From the NCBI GenBank assembly GCA_025808555.1, contig CP075526.1, forward strand, positions 1,132,712 to 1,196,711: a DNA stretch of 64,000 nt. The letters run 5' to 3'. Shown here in pieces: positions 49,862 to 58,857 of the stretch. This DNA is from Anaerolineales bacterium. Its GTDB lineage: Bacteria; Chloroflexota; Anaerolineae; Anaerolineales; UBA11579. Made by a program: the position numbers and the translations under genes. Numbering within the stretch: the first letter of the stretch is position 1; each line of letters opens with the position of its first letter. Below the pieces are notes generated by a model, which saw only the letters and a list, made by a program, of their open reading frames with translations, was not told where the DNA came from and did no database searches.

Positions 49862-49877
49862 TTTTGAAGTAAAAACG

Positions 49878-50384
49878 ATGGAACAACACGCCGATCCCGC
49901 GCGGGATCTTCTCCTGCTGGAGCATATCGAAACCGACCCGGATGTCACCCAGGCCTCTCTGGCTGGCCAGCTGGGCGTGGCCGTGGGTACGGTCAACTGG
50001 CACCTGAAGCGCCTGATCTCCAAGGGTTATGTCAAGGTCACCCGCGCCCAGCGCCGCAAGCTACGCTACATCATCACCCCCCAAGGGCTGAGCCTGCGTG
50101 CCCGCCTCACTGTAGACTATGTTGAACAATCGATGGCGCTCTACCGCCGCACGCGCAGCCGTGTGCAGACCCTGCTGGCCGAGGCGCGTGCCGCCGGCGT
50201 GAGCAGCGTATGCATCGAGGTGGCCCCCGGCAGCCCGGATGACATTCTTGATATTTGCAAGCTGACTTGTATGGAGCAGGGGATGCCCGTAGAGCCTGTG
50301 CGCCCTGACGCGGCTACTCTGCGCATTACCGGGCATAAAGTGCATTTGATCATGGAGAACAACATTGTGGAGAAGCCCGCGTGA
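49878..50384 (+). CDS. EPS-associated MarR-type regulator with C-terminal extension (paralogue)
   Basis: 168 residues from ATG 49878, placed after the consensus promoter; in-frame upstream starts lie before that promoter. Winged helix: LLLLEHIETDPDVTQASLAGQLGVAVGTVNWHLKRLISKGYVKVTR, very close to the block A regulator (VTQA, GxVNW, KRLIS, GY[IV]K). The C-terminal extension also aligns: GVSSVCIEVAPGSPDDILDICKLTCMEQGMPV, versus SVYIDGSDPELDIFRLTCLE. It probably controls block C and its own promoter. Overlaps the epimerase gene by 4 bases (GTGA). Confidence 0.85.
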   Translation: MEQHADPARDLLLLEHIETDPDVTQASLAGQLGVAVGTVNWHLKRLISKGYVKVTRAQRRKLRYIITPQGLSLRARLTVDYVEQSMALYRRTRSRVQTLLAEARAAGVSSVCIEVAPGSPDDILDICKLTCMEQGMPVEPVRPDAATLRITGHKVHLIMENNIVEKPA

Positions 50385-51388
50385 GCGCCAAGCATATTGT
50401 CGTGACTGGCGGCGCGGGCTACATTGGCTCTCTGCTGGTGGGCGAGCTGCTGCAGCGTGGCCACCAAGTGAGCGTGATGGATAAATTACTGTTCGGCGGC
50501 GATTCGCTAGTGGCCTATCTGGCGCATCCCGGGTTCAAGTTCATCAAAGCCGATGTAGGTGAGTCTCATAACTTCCGCCAATTGTTGCGCACCGGCGCCC
50601 AGCCCGACGCCATCGTACATCTGGCCGGCATTGTGGGCTTCCCCGCTTGCCAGGCAGTAGGCAAGTCGGTAGCGTGGCATTACAACGTGGAAACCACCCA
50701 ACGCGTCTTTGAGCAGGCAGCTGAAATGGGCGCCAAGCGCTTTATCTTCTCTTCGACCTATAGCAACTATGGCCAATCCCAGGATGGGGGCTTGGTGACT
50801 GAAGAGTCGCCACTGCATCCACAGTCGCTTTATGCCGAAACCAAGATCGCCGCCGAGGAGTATCTGCAGGCGCAAAAAGACTCGACCTGCACGCCGGTCA
50901 TCTTCCGCTTTGCTACGCTGTTTGGCATATCGCCGCGTACGCGCTTTGACTTGATCGTCAATCAATTTGTACTCGAGGCGTTCACCAAGCGCGAGCTGCT
51001 TATTTACCAGCGCGGCTACTCGCGTTCCTTTGTGCATGTGCGCGACATCGTCGCCGGCATCCTACTGGGACTGGAAGCGCCTGACGACAACGTGCGCGGC
51101 GAGATCTTTAACCTCGGTGATGAATCGGGCAACTACCGCAAAGACGAGATCGTAGGCCTGATCATCAAGCGCCTGCCCGAGATTATTGTGAATTACAAAG
51201 ACCTCACTTTTGGCGGAGACATGCGCGATATCAGCGTCTCTTTTGAAAAGGTGCGCCGCGTGCTGGGATACCAGACGCGCTACAGCGTTGACGACGGCAT
51301 CCGCGAGCTCTTGCATGCGCTGCAAGACGGCTTGATCAAGGACCCGCACAATCCGCGTTTCCGTAACGCGCAGTTTATCGTGCAGTAA
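50381..51388 (+). CDS. NAD-dependent sugar epimerase/dehydratase (extended SDR)
   Basis: 335 residues from GTG. Rossmann motif VTGGAGYIGSLLVGELL, D of VMDKLLFGG, VHLAGIVGFPACQ, active site FSSTYSNYGQS and YAETK (Tyr-x3-Lys near 153-157). This variant, with SNYG and a RFDLIVNQFVLEAF substrate segment, is found in nucleotide-sugar epimerases or dehydratases of surface-glycan loci; exact substrate unknown. First enzyme gene of block C, coupled to the regulator. Confidence 0.88.
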   Translation: MSAKHIVVTGGAGYIGSLLVGELLQRGHQVSVMDKLLFGGDSLVAYLAHPGFKFIKADVGESHNFRQLLRTGAQPDAIVHLAGIVGFPACQAVGKSVAWHYNVETTQRVFEQAAEMGAKRFIFSSTYSNYGQSQDGGLVTEESPLHPQSLYAETKIAAEEYLQAQKDSTCTPVIFRFATLFGISPRTRFDLIVNQFVLEAFTKRELLIYQRGYSRSFVHVRDIVAGILLGLEAPDDNVRGEIFNLGDESGNYRKDEIVGLIIKRLPEIIVNYKDLTFGGDMRDISVSFEKVRRVLGYQTRYSVDDGIRELLHALQDGLIKDPHNPRFRNAQFIVQ

Positions 51389-51397
51389 AGGTGAAAA

Positions 51398-52354
51398 ATG
51401 GCTGAAGCAAATTTTTGGCAAGGCAAACGTATAACCGTGACTGGCGGCGGCGGCTTCCTAGGCTCCTTTGTCGTTGAAAAACTGCGCCAGCGCGGCGCCA
51501 CCGATATTTTTGTGCCGCGCAGCAAAGACTATGACCTGGTGCAGCCCGAAGACATCAGCCGCATGCTGCAAGACGCCAAGCCAGATATCGTCATCCATAT
51601 TGCCGCGCTGGCCGGTGGTATTGGCCTCAACCGCGAGAAGCCGGCCGATCTCTTCTATAAGAACATCATGATGGGCATTCCGCTCATGCATCAGGCGTGG
51701 GAGAGTGGCGTCGATAAATTTGTGGCGCTTGGCACGGTGTGCGCCTACCCTAAGTTTGCGCATACACCCTTCCGCGAAGATGAGCTGTGGGACGGCTACC
51801 CCGAAGAGACCAACGCCCCTTATGGCCTCGCCAAGAAGATGCTGCTGGTGCAGGCACAGGCTTACCGACAGCAGCATGACTTCAATGCTATTTATTTGCT
51901 GCCCGTGAACCTGTACGGGCCAAAAGACAACTTCAACCCGGCCTCCTCGCACGTGATCCCGGCCCTCATCCGCAAATTTGTGGAGGCCAATGAGAACGGC
52001 GATCCTCAGGTGGAGCTGTGGGGTGACGGTTCACCCACGCGTGAATTCCTGTATGTGGAAGATGCTGCCGAAGGCATTGTGCTGGCGGCTGAACGTTACG
52101 ATGGCGATGAACCCGTGAACCTTGGGTCTGGCTATGAGATCAGCATCAAGGACCTGGCTGAGTTGATCAGTCGCCTGGTGGGCTACAGCGGGGAGCTGGT
52201 CTGGAATGAAGCCTATCCCAACGGGCAGCCGCGCCGCTTGCTGGATGTGAGCCGCGCTGAGGAGCTGTTTGGTTTCCGTGCGCGTGTTAATTTTGAAGAG
52301 GGGCTGCGCAAGACCATTGACTGGTACATGCAGCACCGGGCTGAGCTGGCATAA
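51398..52354 (+). CDS. GDP-fucose-synthase-like sugar epimerase/reductase
   Basis: 318 residues. [89 protein letters not shown] (Tyr-x3-Lys) and [23 protein letters not shown] match the GDP-L-fucose synthase (GMER/Fcl) subgroup closely. A GDP-mannose 4,6-dehydratase partner is not seen in the window, so a GDP-4-keto-6-deoxymannose substrate is likely but unproven. Nine bases after the previous stop and one base before the permease gene. Confidence 0.85.
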   Translation: MAEANFWQGKRITVTGGGGFLGSFVVEKLRQRGATDIFVPRSKDYDLVQPEDISRMLQDAKPDIVIHIAALAGGIGLNREKPADLFYKNIMMGIPLMHQAWESGVDKFVALGTVCAYPKFAHTPFREDELWDGYPEETNAPYGLAKKMLLVQAQAYRQQHDFNAIYLLPVNLYGPKDNFNPASSHVIPALIRKFVEANENGDPQVELWGDGSPTREFLYVEDAAEGIVLAAERYDGDEPVNLGSGYEISIKDLAELISRLVGYSGELVWNEAYPNGQPRRLLDVSRAEELFGFRARVNFEEGLRKTIDWYMQHRAELA

Positions 52355-52355
52355 C

Positions 52356-53204
52356 ATGAGTAGCCTGGCAACCAAGAGCGCCAAAGTGCTCATTCGGCCG
52401 CAACGCGGCATGGTGGGGCTGGATTTCCGTGAGCTGTGGAACTTCCGCGAGCTCATCGTCTTCCTCACCTGGCGCGACATCTTGGTGCGCTACAAGCAGA
52501 CCCTGCTGGGCGGCGCCTGGGCCATCTTGCAGCCGCTGCTGCAGATGCTGCTGCTGAATCTGCTTTTCGGCGAAGTGGCAGGCCTGCCTACCAGTGGGGT
52601 GCCGCGTCCGCTCTTTACCTTCGCCGCACTGCTGCCCTGGAACCTGTTCTCCAACGCGGTCAGCGACGCCAGCCGTTCGCTGGTAGCCAACCGCAATATG
52701 ATCACCAAGGTCTACTTTCCCCGCATCATTGTGCCCCTGGCGAATGTGCTCAGCGGTGTGCTGGATTTTGCGGTCGCCTTCCTGATCTTGGCAGGCATGA
52801 TGATCTATTATCAGTTTGCCCCCGTCAATTTGCTATTGTTGCCGCTATATGTTCTGGTGGCCTTGCTCACCGCGCTGGGCGTTGGCCTGTGGCTGGCGGC
52901 CCTCAACGTGCATTATCGCGATGTTAAATACATCATTCCGTTCCTGACCCAATTCTGGATGCTGGCTTCGCCGATCGCCTATGAGGCCAAAAGCATCTTT
53001 GAACGCCTGCCCGAAGCCTGGCAGTGGCTGTATGCGCTTAACCCCATGGTGGGTGTGGTCGAAGGTTTCCGCTATGCCTTGCTGGGTATCCCTGTCTACT
53101 CCGAGAACATGCTGTGGGTTTCGCTGGCCTCGTCACTGGCGATGCTGGTGAGTGGCCTGATGTACTTCCGTAGCATGGAGCGCACCTTTGCGGATGTGGT
53201 CTAG
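52356..53204 (+). CDS. wzm: ABC-2 type polysaccharide export permease
   Basis: 282-residue integral membrane protein of the Wzm/TagG family. The cytoplasmic N-terminus FRELWNFRELIVFLTWRDILVRYKQTLLGGAWAILQPLLQM is a hallmark, followed by six helices and a C-terminal ALLGIPVYSENMLW loop. It pairs with the Wzt-like ATPase that follows with no gap. It would export a whole lipid-linked polymer, as in teichoic acid or O-antigen transport. The start ATG 52356, one base after the previous stop, is preferred to a GTG within the epimerase gene. Confidence 0.92.
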   Translation: MSSLATKSAKVLIRPQRGMVGLDFRELWNFRELIVFLTWRDILVRYKQTLLGGAWAILQPLLQMLLLNLLFGEVAGLPTSGVPRPLFTFAALLPWNLFSNAVSDASRSLVANRNMITKVYFPRIIVPLANVLSGVLDFAVAFLILAGMMIYYQFAPVNLLLLPLYVLVALLTALGVGLWLAALNVHYRDVKYIIPFLTQFWMLASPIAYEAKSIFERLPEAWQWLYALNPMVGVVEGFRYALLGIPVYSENMLWVSLASSLAMLVSGLMYFRSMERTFADVV

Positions 53205-54479
53205 ATGAGCTACGCCATTCGTGTTGAAGGGTTAGGCAAGCAGTACCGTCTGGGCGGCAGCCAACAGGCCTACAGCACCCTGGGCGAACGCCTGGGCGCG
53301 GCGGTCACCTGGCCGGTGCGCCTACTCAAGGGCGAGCTGCGCGACCGCGCCGAGAAGGTGTGGGCGTTGCGCGACGTGACCTTTGACGTCAAACAGGGCC
53401 AGGTGCTGGGCGTGGTTGGCCGCAACGGCGCGGGCAAAAGCACGCTGCTCAAGATCCTTTCGCGCGTCACTGACCCCACTACGGGCTTTGCCGAGATCAA
53501 TGGCCGCGTTGGCTCCCTGTTGGAAGTAGGTACGGGCTTCCATCCAGAGCTTAGCGGCCGCGAGAATATTTTCCTCAATGGCGCCGTGCTGGGTATGCAG
53601 CGCAGCGAGATCGCCAAGAAGTTTGACGAGATCGTCGAATTTGCCGGCGTCGATAAATTCATCGATACTGCCGTCAAGCACTATTCCAGCGGCATGTACC
53701 TGCGTTTGGCCTTCTCGGTCGCGGCGCACCTGGAGCCTGAGATCCTGGTGGTAGACGAAGTGCTGGCGGTGGGCGATGCTGAGTTCCAGCGCAAATGCCT
53801 GGGCAAAATGAGCGATGTAGCCGCGGCGGGCCGCACGGTGCTGTTTGTCAGCCACAACATGTCCGCCATTCTGCGCCTGACTGAAGAATGCATCGTGATG
53901 GAGCGCGGCCAGCTCGCCTTCCGCGCTCCCACGCGTGAAGCGGTGGACTATTACATGTCTTCCAGCTTCCAGAAGAACGGTGAGCGCAGCTGGGGCGCGG
54001 ATCAAGTGCCAGCGGATGCTGCGCCGTTTGCGCCCGTAGCGCTGCGCGTCAAAGACGCCAGCGGCAGCGTGGTGGAGACGGCGCAATCGCGCCAGCCACT
54101 GGAAATTGAGTTTGAGTACACACTGGCCCAGCCGATTCAAGGCCTGCGCGTTGGTATTTATCTGCAAAGCATGCGCGGCGAGGTCATCCTCACTTCGTTT
54201 GATACCGATGACCCGGCTGCCTTCGAAAAGTACGGCACGCGTGAAGCGGGTCGCTACATCAGCCGTGCCGTAATCCCGGCCAACTTCCTGAACGAAGGCC
54301 AGTACCTACTGGGCGTCAACGCCAGCGCCTTCCGTGTGCGCCGATATTTTTGGGATGAGCGCGCGTTGGCCTTTACCGTGGACGCCATGGGGGCCCCAGG
54401 CATGCACTGGCCGGAGCCGCGCCAAGGCTTTGTGCGCCCGCAGCTTGACTGGACTATTGACCGCGTGGGAGCCGCCTGA
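53205..54479 (+). CDS. wzt: Polysaccharide export ATPase with C-terminal carbohydrate-binding domain
   Basis: 424 residues. N-terminal ATPase: Walker A GRNGAGKST near 72-80, signature YSSGMYLRL near 160 (the SSGM form of Wzt/TagH), Walker B ILVVDEVLAVGD near 180, HNMSAILRL. Residues ~265-424 (VALRVKDASGSVVETAQSRQPLEIEFEY ... GRYISRAVIPANFLNEGQYLLGV) form a beta-sandwich like Wzt-C, which in known systems recognises the capped end of the polymer. So the block C glycan is probably terminated by a modification. It directly follows the permease. Confidence 0.93.
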   Translation: MSYAIRVEGLGKQYRLGGSQQAYSTLGERLGAAVTWPVRLLKGELRDRAEKVWALRDVTFDVKQGQVLGVVGRNGAGKSTLLKILSRVTDPTTGFAEINGRVGSLLEVGTGFHPELSGRENIFLNGAVLGMQRSEIAKKFDEIVEFAGVDKFIDTAVKHYSSGMYLRLAFSVAAHLEPEILVVDEVLAVGDAEFQRKCLGKMSDVAAAGRTVLFVSHNMSAILRLTEECIVMERGQLAFRAPTREAVDYYMSSSFQKNGERSWGADQVPADAAPFAPVALRVKDASGSVVETAQSRQPLEIEFEYTLAQPIQGLRVGIYLQSMRGEVILTSFDTDDPAAFEKYGTREAGRYISRAVIPANFLNEGQYLLGVNASAFRVRRYFWDERALAFTVDAMGAPGMHWPEPRQGFVRPQLDWTIDRVGAA

Positions 54480-54484
54480 CCAGC

Positions 54485-56077
54485 ATGCCCTCCAGCCGTC
54501 TGAAAGATTTCTTGGGTCACGTGCCGGCAACTGCCGAGCTCGCTTGGGCGCTGCGCGGCGGCAACGCGCCCATTGACGGCTTTAAGTTGGAGGAGCTGCG
54601 CGCGCAGCTGCCAAGCTGGGTGGATGCGGTGAACAATTCGCCGCTTAAGGCACAGGCTGGTAGCAAGGTGCTGGTGTTTGCCACGCTGCATTATTGGATC
54701 CATCATGCTACGTTGCTGTCGTTGGCTTTGCGCGGCCTGGGGTATGAAGTGAATATGGCCTATCTGCCCTACGCCACATGGAAAGATGATGTGCCGCGTT
54801 TTGACCTGCGCCGCCGTGAGGCCTATGCGCGCAGTGTATTCGCTCCGATGCAAACCTTGGTTCCGGTGCAGTCTTTCCTGAATATTCCTGCTGTCGAATT
54901 GCCGGCTGCATTAGACGCTCAGGTGGAGCAAGTGTCTGTGATGGATGTGCAATACACCCAGCAGGTGGAAGAAGTGGACAAGGCCAGCCCGCTGTTTCAG
55001 TTACGCCTGCGCGCCAACCGCGCCGCCGCCTCGGCTGCTCTGGCCTGGCTGCAGCGTGAGCAGCCGGATGTAGTCATCTTGCCCAACGGCCTTATTATGG
55101 AATTTGGCGCTGTGCTGCATGCCGCCCGCCATTTGAACATCGCCGTGGTGAGCTATGAATTTGGCGAGCAACGCGGCCGTATCTGGCTGGCGCACAACGA
55201 ATCGGTCATGTTGCAAGAGACTGGCGCCCTGTGGGCGGCCCGCCGTAATGAGCCTTTCACCGACCCACAGCGCGCCGAGGTGCAGGAGTTGTTCGCCACG
55301 CGCCAGGCCGCCGGGCTGTTCCGCCACTTCTACCGCAAATGGCAAGACGCTCCGGCTGAAGGCGCCGCACAGGTCCGTACCAAGCTCGGCCTGGATGCGC
55401 GCCCGGTGGTGCTGTTGGCCGCCAACGTCATTGGCGATAGCCTGACCCTGGGGCGCAACGCTTTCACTGGCGATATGAGCACCTGGCTGCGCCGCACGCT
55501 GGCCTACTTTGCCCAGCTCCAGGATGTGCAGCTGGTGGTGCGCGTGCACCCCGGCGAGCGCAATCTGGACGGCCCTTCGGTGGCAGACTTGGTCAAACAG
55601 GAAATGCCCCAGCTACCCGAGAACATTCGTCTGGTGGGTGCTGGCGACCCGATCAATACCTACGACCTGGTCGAGGCCGCCCAATTGGGCTTGGTTTACA
55701 CCACCACGGTTGGCCTGGAGATGGCCATGAGCGGCCGCCCGGTGATCGTGGCGGGCCGCACCCACTACCGCGGCAAAGGCTTCACGCAGGACCCGGCCAA
55801 CTGGGAAGACTACTTCGCCATGTTGGATAACAGCATGGCTGATCTGCCCGCTGCGCAGCTGAGACCGGCTGAAGTGGATCAAGCCTGGCATTATGCCTAT
55901 CGATTCTTTTTTGATTATCCTCAGCCATTCCCCTGGCATCTGCTGCACTTCGCTAAGGATCTGGAGACCGCTCCGCTGGCTGCCCTCTTCACGCCGCAAG
56001 GGCAGAGCCAGTATGCACGCACTTTTGACTATTTGATGGGAGAACCCTTTGACTGGGACACCAACCAACGTGGATGA
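54485..56077 (+). CDS. Capsule-polysaccharide-synthesis-like GT-B protein
   Basis: 530 residues. The C-terminal half resembles the Capsule_synth/KpsS-like group: VVLLAANVIGDSLTLGRNAF, VQLVVRVHPGERNLDG, YDLVEAAQLGLVYTTTVGLEMAMSGRPVIVAGRTHYRGKGF. Such enzymes add the first or linking sugar (for example Kdo in KpsC/S), or act as polymer transferases. The N-terminal half (FATLHYWIHHATLLSLALRGLGYEVNMAYLPYATWK) is an acceptor-like Rossmann unit. Location next to the exporter ATPase fits linker or polymer synthesis. Five bases after wzt. Confidence 0.75.
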   Translation: MPSSRLKDFLGHVPATAELAWALRGGNAPIDGFKLEELRAQLPSWVDAVNNSPLKAQAGSKVLVFATLHYWIHHATLLSLALRGLGYEVNMAYLPYATWKDDVPRFDLRRREAYARSVFAPMQTLVPVQSFLNIPAVELPAALDAQVEQVSVMDVQYTQQVEEVDKASPLFQLRLRANRAAASAALAWLQREQPDVVILPNGLIMEFGAVLHAARHLNIAVVSYEFGEQRGRIWLAHNESVMLQETGALWAARRNEPFTDPQRAEVQELFATRQAAGLFRHFYRKWQDAPAEGAAQVRTKLGLDARPVVLLAANVIGDSLTLGRNAFTGDMSTWLRRTLAYFAQLQDVQLVVRVHPGERNLDGPSVADLVKQEMPQLPENIRLVGAGDPINTYDLVEAAQLGLVYTTTVGLEMAMSGRPVIVAGRTHYRGKGFTQDPANWEDYFAMLDNSMADLPAAQLRPAEVDQAWHYAYRFFFDYPQPFPWHLLHFAKDLETAPLAALFTPQGQSQYARTFDYLMGEPFDWDTNQRG

Positions 56078-56897
56078 GCGCGAGGTCAAGCGCCAGGTAC
56101 GCGAGTTTTACGACCGCGTCGGCTGGCAGGAGATCTCGGACGGCTTGTTCCAGAACGCGCGCTACGAAGACTTGCGTCCCGTCTCGCAGGAATACATTCA
56201 CCGGGCCCACCTGCGCGTCAAGCGCCATCTGGCGCCTGATGGCCGCCTGCTGCTTGACGCCGGCTCCGGCCCGATCCAGTACCCTGTGTATTTGGAATAC
56301 TCGGCCAGCTATCACAAGCGCGTCTGTGCTGACCTTTCCATCACTGCCTTGCAGGCCGCCCGCAAACGAATCGGTGATAAGGGCCTGTTCGTGGTGGCGG
56401 ATGTCACCCGGCTTCCGTTTGCCAGCGATGTCTTCGATGGTGTAGTGTCTTTGCATACCATCCATCATGTGCCGGAGAACGAGCAGGTGACCGGTTACTG
56501 CGAGCTCTATCGTGTGCTGGCCCCGGGCCACAGCGCCGCGGTGGTCAACGGCTGGGGCAACGCTCCGCTGGATACGTTTTTTGTAAAGCTGACCGATTTC
56601 ATCAAGCGCGTGCGCGGCGCGGCGCCAGAGAAGGACCATTTGCCCCAAGAGAAGACGATGGGGCGCGGCACCTTCGTCAAGAAGCGCGGCTACAAAGAAC
56701 TGCGCCAGGCTCTGAGCGCTTACTTCCCCATCGATATTTATGTTTGGCGCACCCTCGGTACACACTTCCTGCGCTTCTATATTCGTGAACAGTGGGCGGG
56801 CGCATTTTGGCTCAAGGTGTTGTATCGTGTGGAAGAGATGTTCCCGCGCTTCTTTGGCAAATACGGACGCTATCCGCTGATCGTATTCAGTAAATAA
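56070..56897 (+). CDS. SAM-dependent methyltransferase
   Basis: 275 residues from GTG 56070, which overlaps the previous stop by 8 bases; a TTG at 56049 is the other option. Class I motifs: RLLLDAGSGPIQYPVYLEYS (about 59-78), ADLSITALQAARKRI, GLFVVADVTRLPFASDVFDGVVSLHTIHHVPE, and VLAPGHSAAVVNGW. The C-terminal ~100 residues are basic and aromatic. Close to a Wzt-C-type exporter it could cap or modify the glycan, but that is a guess. Eleven bases to the next gene. Confidence 0.85.
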   Translation: MDEREVKRQVREFYDRVGWQEISDGLFQNARYEDLRPVSQEYIHRAHLRVKRHLAPDGRLLLDAGSGPIQYPVYLEYSASYHKRVCADLSITALQAARKRIGDKGLFVVADVTRLPFASDVFDGVVSLHTIHHVPENEQVTGYCELYRVLAPGHSAAVVNGWGNAPLDTFFVKLTDFIKRVRGAAPEKDHLPQEKTMGRGTFVKKRGYKELRQALSAYFPIDIYVWRTLGTHFLRFYIREQWAGAFWLKVLYRVEEMFPRFFGKYGRYPLIVFSK

Positions 56898-56908
56898 GAG
56901 AGAGCAAG

Positions 56909-57916
56909 ATGAACTGGAAAAATCAAACTGTCCTGATCACTGGCGGCACCGGCTCGTTTGGCAAGGCCTGCATCAAGATCCTGCAGGAGAAATACCAGCC
57001 AGAGAAGATCATTGTTTTTAGCCGCGATGAGCTCAAGCAGCACGAGATGCGCGAGGCGGGCTTCAATCAAGAGAATCTGCGCTACTTCATCGGCGATATT
57101 CGTGACGAGCAGCGCCTCAAGCGCGCCATGGATGGCGTCAACATCGTCATCCATGCCGCGGCGCTCAAGCAGGTGCCAGCCTGTGAGTACAACCCGATGG
57201 AGGCCATCAAGACCAATATCCTCGGCACGGCCAATGTCATCGAAGCCGCGCTGGAGAACAATGTGGAGAAGGTGCTGGCGCTCAGCACGGACAAGGCGGT
57301 CAGCCCCGCCAATCTGTACGGCGCCACCAAGCTGGCCGCAGAGAAGCTCACCGTTCAGAGCAACGCCTATTCCGGTGACCGCCCGACGCGCTTCGCCTGC
57401 GTGCGTTACGGCAACGTAGTGGGCAGCCGTGGCAGCGTGGTGCCCATCTTCCTGCGCCAGCGCGAGGCCGGCAAGTTCACCATTACTGATGAGCGCATGA
57501 CCCGCTTCTGGCTCTCGTTGGAGCAGGGCGTGGATTTTGTGCTCAACTGCATTGAGATCATGCACGGCGGCGAAGTCTTCGTGCCCAAGCTGCCGAGCAC
57601 CACCATCACGGACCTGGCCCAGGCGATTGCCCCGGATGCCAAGATCGAAGTAGTCGGTATCCGCCCCGGGGAAAAACTGCACGAGATGCTGATATCGGAA
57701 GACGAAGCCCGCTCCGCGGTGGAACTCGAGAGCATGTACGTCATCCAGCCGGCGCAAGGGCCGTTCTTCGTGCACTCGTGGGCGGATAAAGGCAAAGCGC
57801 TGCCGGATGGATTCCACTACGTCAGCAACGAGAACGAGCAAATGCTCAACCCAGCCGAGATCCGCGACATCATCGCCCCGATCGAAGCTGATATGAAAGC
57901 AGGTAAGCTGAGCTAA
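56909..57916 (+). CDS. pseB: PseB-type UDP-GlcNAc 4,6-dehydratase (inverting)
   Basis: 335-residue extended SDR that dehydrates and 5-epimerises UDP-GlcNAc, first step to pseudaminic-acid-type or other deoxyamino sugars. VLITGGTGSFGKACIKIL, IVFSRDELKQHEM, FIGDIRDEQRLKRAM, HAAALKQVPACEYNPMEAIKTNILG, ALSTDKAVSPANLYGATKLAAEKL (Tyr-x3-Lys) and RYGNVVGSRGSVVPIF match PseB/FlaA1 almost motif for motif. A GAGAGAG stretch precedes the ATG. No PseC-type aminotransferase is adjacent; the DegT gene at 38.5 kb is the only candidate in the window. Confidence 0.93.
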   Translation: MNWKNQTVLITGGTGSFGKACIKILQEKYQPEKIIVFSRDELKQHEMREAGFNQENLRYFIGDIRDEQRLKRAMDGVNIVIHAAALKQVPACEYNPMEAIKTNILGTANVIEAALENNVEKVLALSTDKAVSPANLYGATKLAAEKLTVQSNAYSGDRPTRFACVRYGNVVGSRGSVVPIFLRQREAGKFTITDERMTRFWLSLEQGVDFVLNCIEIMHGGEVFVPKLPSTTITDLAQAIAPDAKIEVVGIRPGEKLHEMLISEDEARSAVELESMYVIQPAQGPFFVHSWADKGKALPDGFHYVSNENEQMLNPAEIRDIIAPIEADMKAGKLS

Positions 57917-58857
57917 TGAGTACGGCGGCCCGCATTCTGGTCACCGGCGCCAGCGGCCTGTTGGGCAGCAACTTCGCCTTGCAGGCCGCGCCGCGCTATG
58001 AGGTGGTGGGCATTACGCACCTGCGGCCGCTGCACAATCCCAGCTTCGAGACCTTGCAGGCGGACCTGTTGGCCCCTGGTGCGGTGAATGCTGTGTTGGA
58101 GGCGGCTAAGCCAGACTGGGTGGTGCACTGCGCCGCCTTAGCCAATATTGATGCGTGTGAAAAGCAACCGGAGCTGGCCCGTCAACTGAATGCGGAGCTG
58201 TCCGGCCAACTGGCGCGCGCTACCGCAGAGCGGAGCATGCGCTTCTTGCATGTTTCCACCGATGCCATCTTTGACGGCAGCAAGGCGCCGTACAAAGAGA
58301 CCGACGCGCCCAACCCCCTCAGCGTGTATGGCAAGACCAAGCGCATGGCGGAGTTGGCGGTCAAGGCGGCGCACCCCAAATGGCTGATCGTGCGGCCCAA
58401 TCTGTTCGGTTGGAGCCTGCAAGGCAATCACAGCCTGGCCGAGTTCTTCTACAACAACCTCTCGGCGGGCACTGCGGTCAAGGGTTTTACGGATCGCTTG
58501 TTTAGCCCGCTGCATGTGGGTTTGCTGGCTGAGATATTGCTGGAACTGCTGGAGCAGGACGCACACGGTATTTACCATGCCGGCAGTCGCGACAGCCTGA
58601 GCAAATATGACTTTGGCGTGGCAATTGCGCGGCGCTTTGGCTTGGATGAGCAGTTGGTTCAGCCAGCCAACACCGAGGGTGCTGGCGCCGAGGCGCCGCG
58701 CTCGGCGGACCTGCGGCTAAATGTCAGCCGCCTCACCCAGGCGCTCGGGCGCCAGCTACCCAGCGTAGCCGATGGCATTGAGCGCTTATTTGTAGAATCA
58801 CAAAACGGACACCGCCAGACGGTGCAGGCCATGGCGGCTGCTGTGGTGAAAGGATGA
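57916..58857 (+). CDS. RmlD-like sugar-nucleotide reductase (SDR)
   Basis: 313 residues. ILVTGASGLLGSNFALQA, HCAALANIDACEKQPELARQLN, FLHVSTDAIFDGSKAPYKETDAPNPLSVYGKTKRMAEL (Tyr-x3-Lys) and RPNLFGWSLQG fit dTDP-4-dehydrorhamnose reductase and related NAD(P)-dependent ketoreductases. Genes for the rest of the rhamnose pathway are absent here. It may act on the PseB product instead. It shares one base with pseB and overlaps neuB by 4 bases. Confidence 0.87.
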   Translation: MSTAARILVTGASGLLGSNFALQAAPRYEVVGITHLRPLHNPSFETLQADLLAPGAVNAVLEAAKPDWVVHCAALANIDACEKQPELARQLNAELSGQLARATAERSMRFLHVSTDAIFDGSKAPYKETDAPNPLSVYGKTKRMAELAVKAAHPKWLIVRPNLFGWSLQGNHSLAEFFYNNLSAGTAVKGFTDRLFSPLHVGLLAEILLELLEQDAHGIYHAGSRDSLSKYDFGVAIARRFGLDEQLVQPANTEGAGAEAPRSADLRLNVSRLTQALGRQLPSVADGIERLFVESQNGHRQTVQAMAAAVVKG

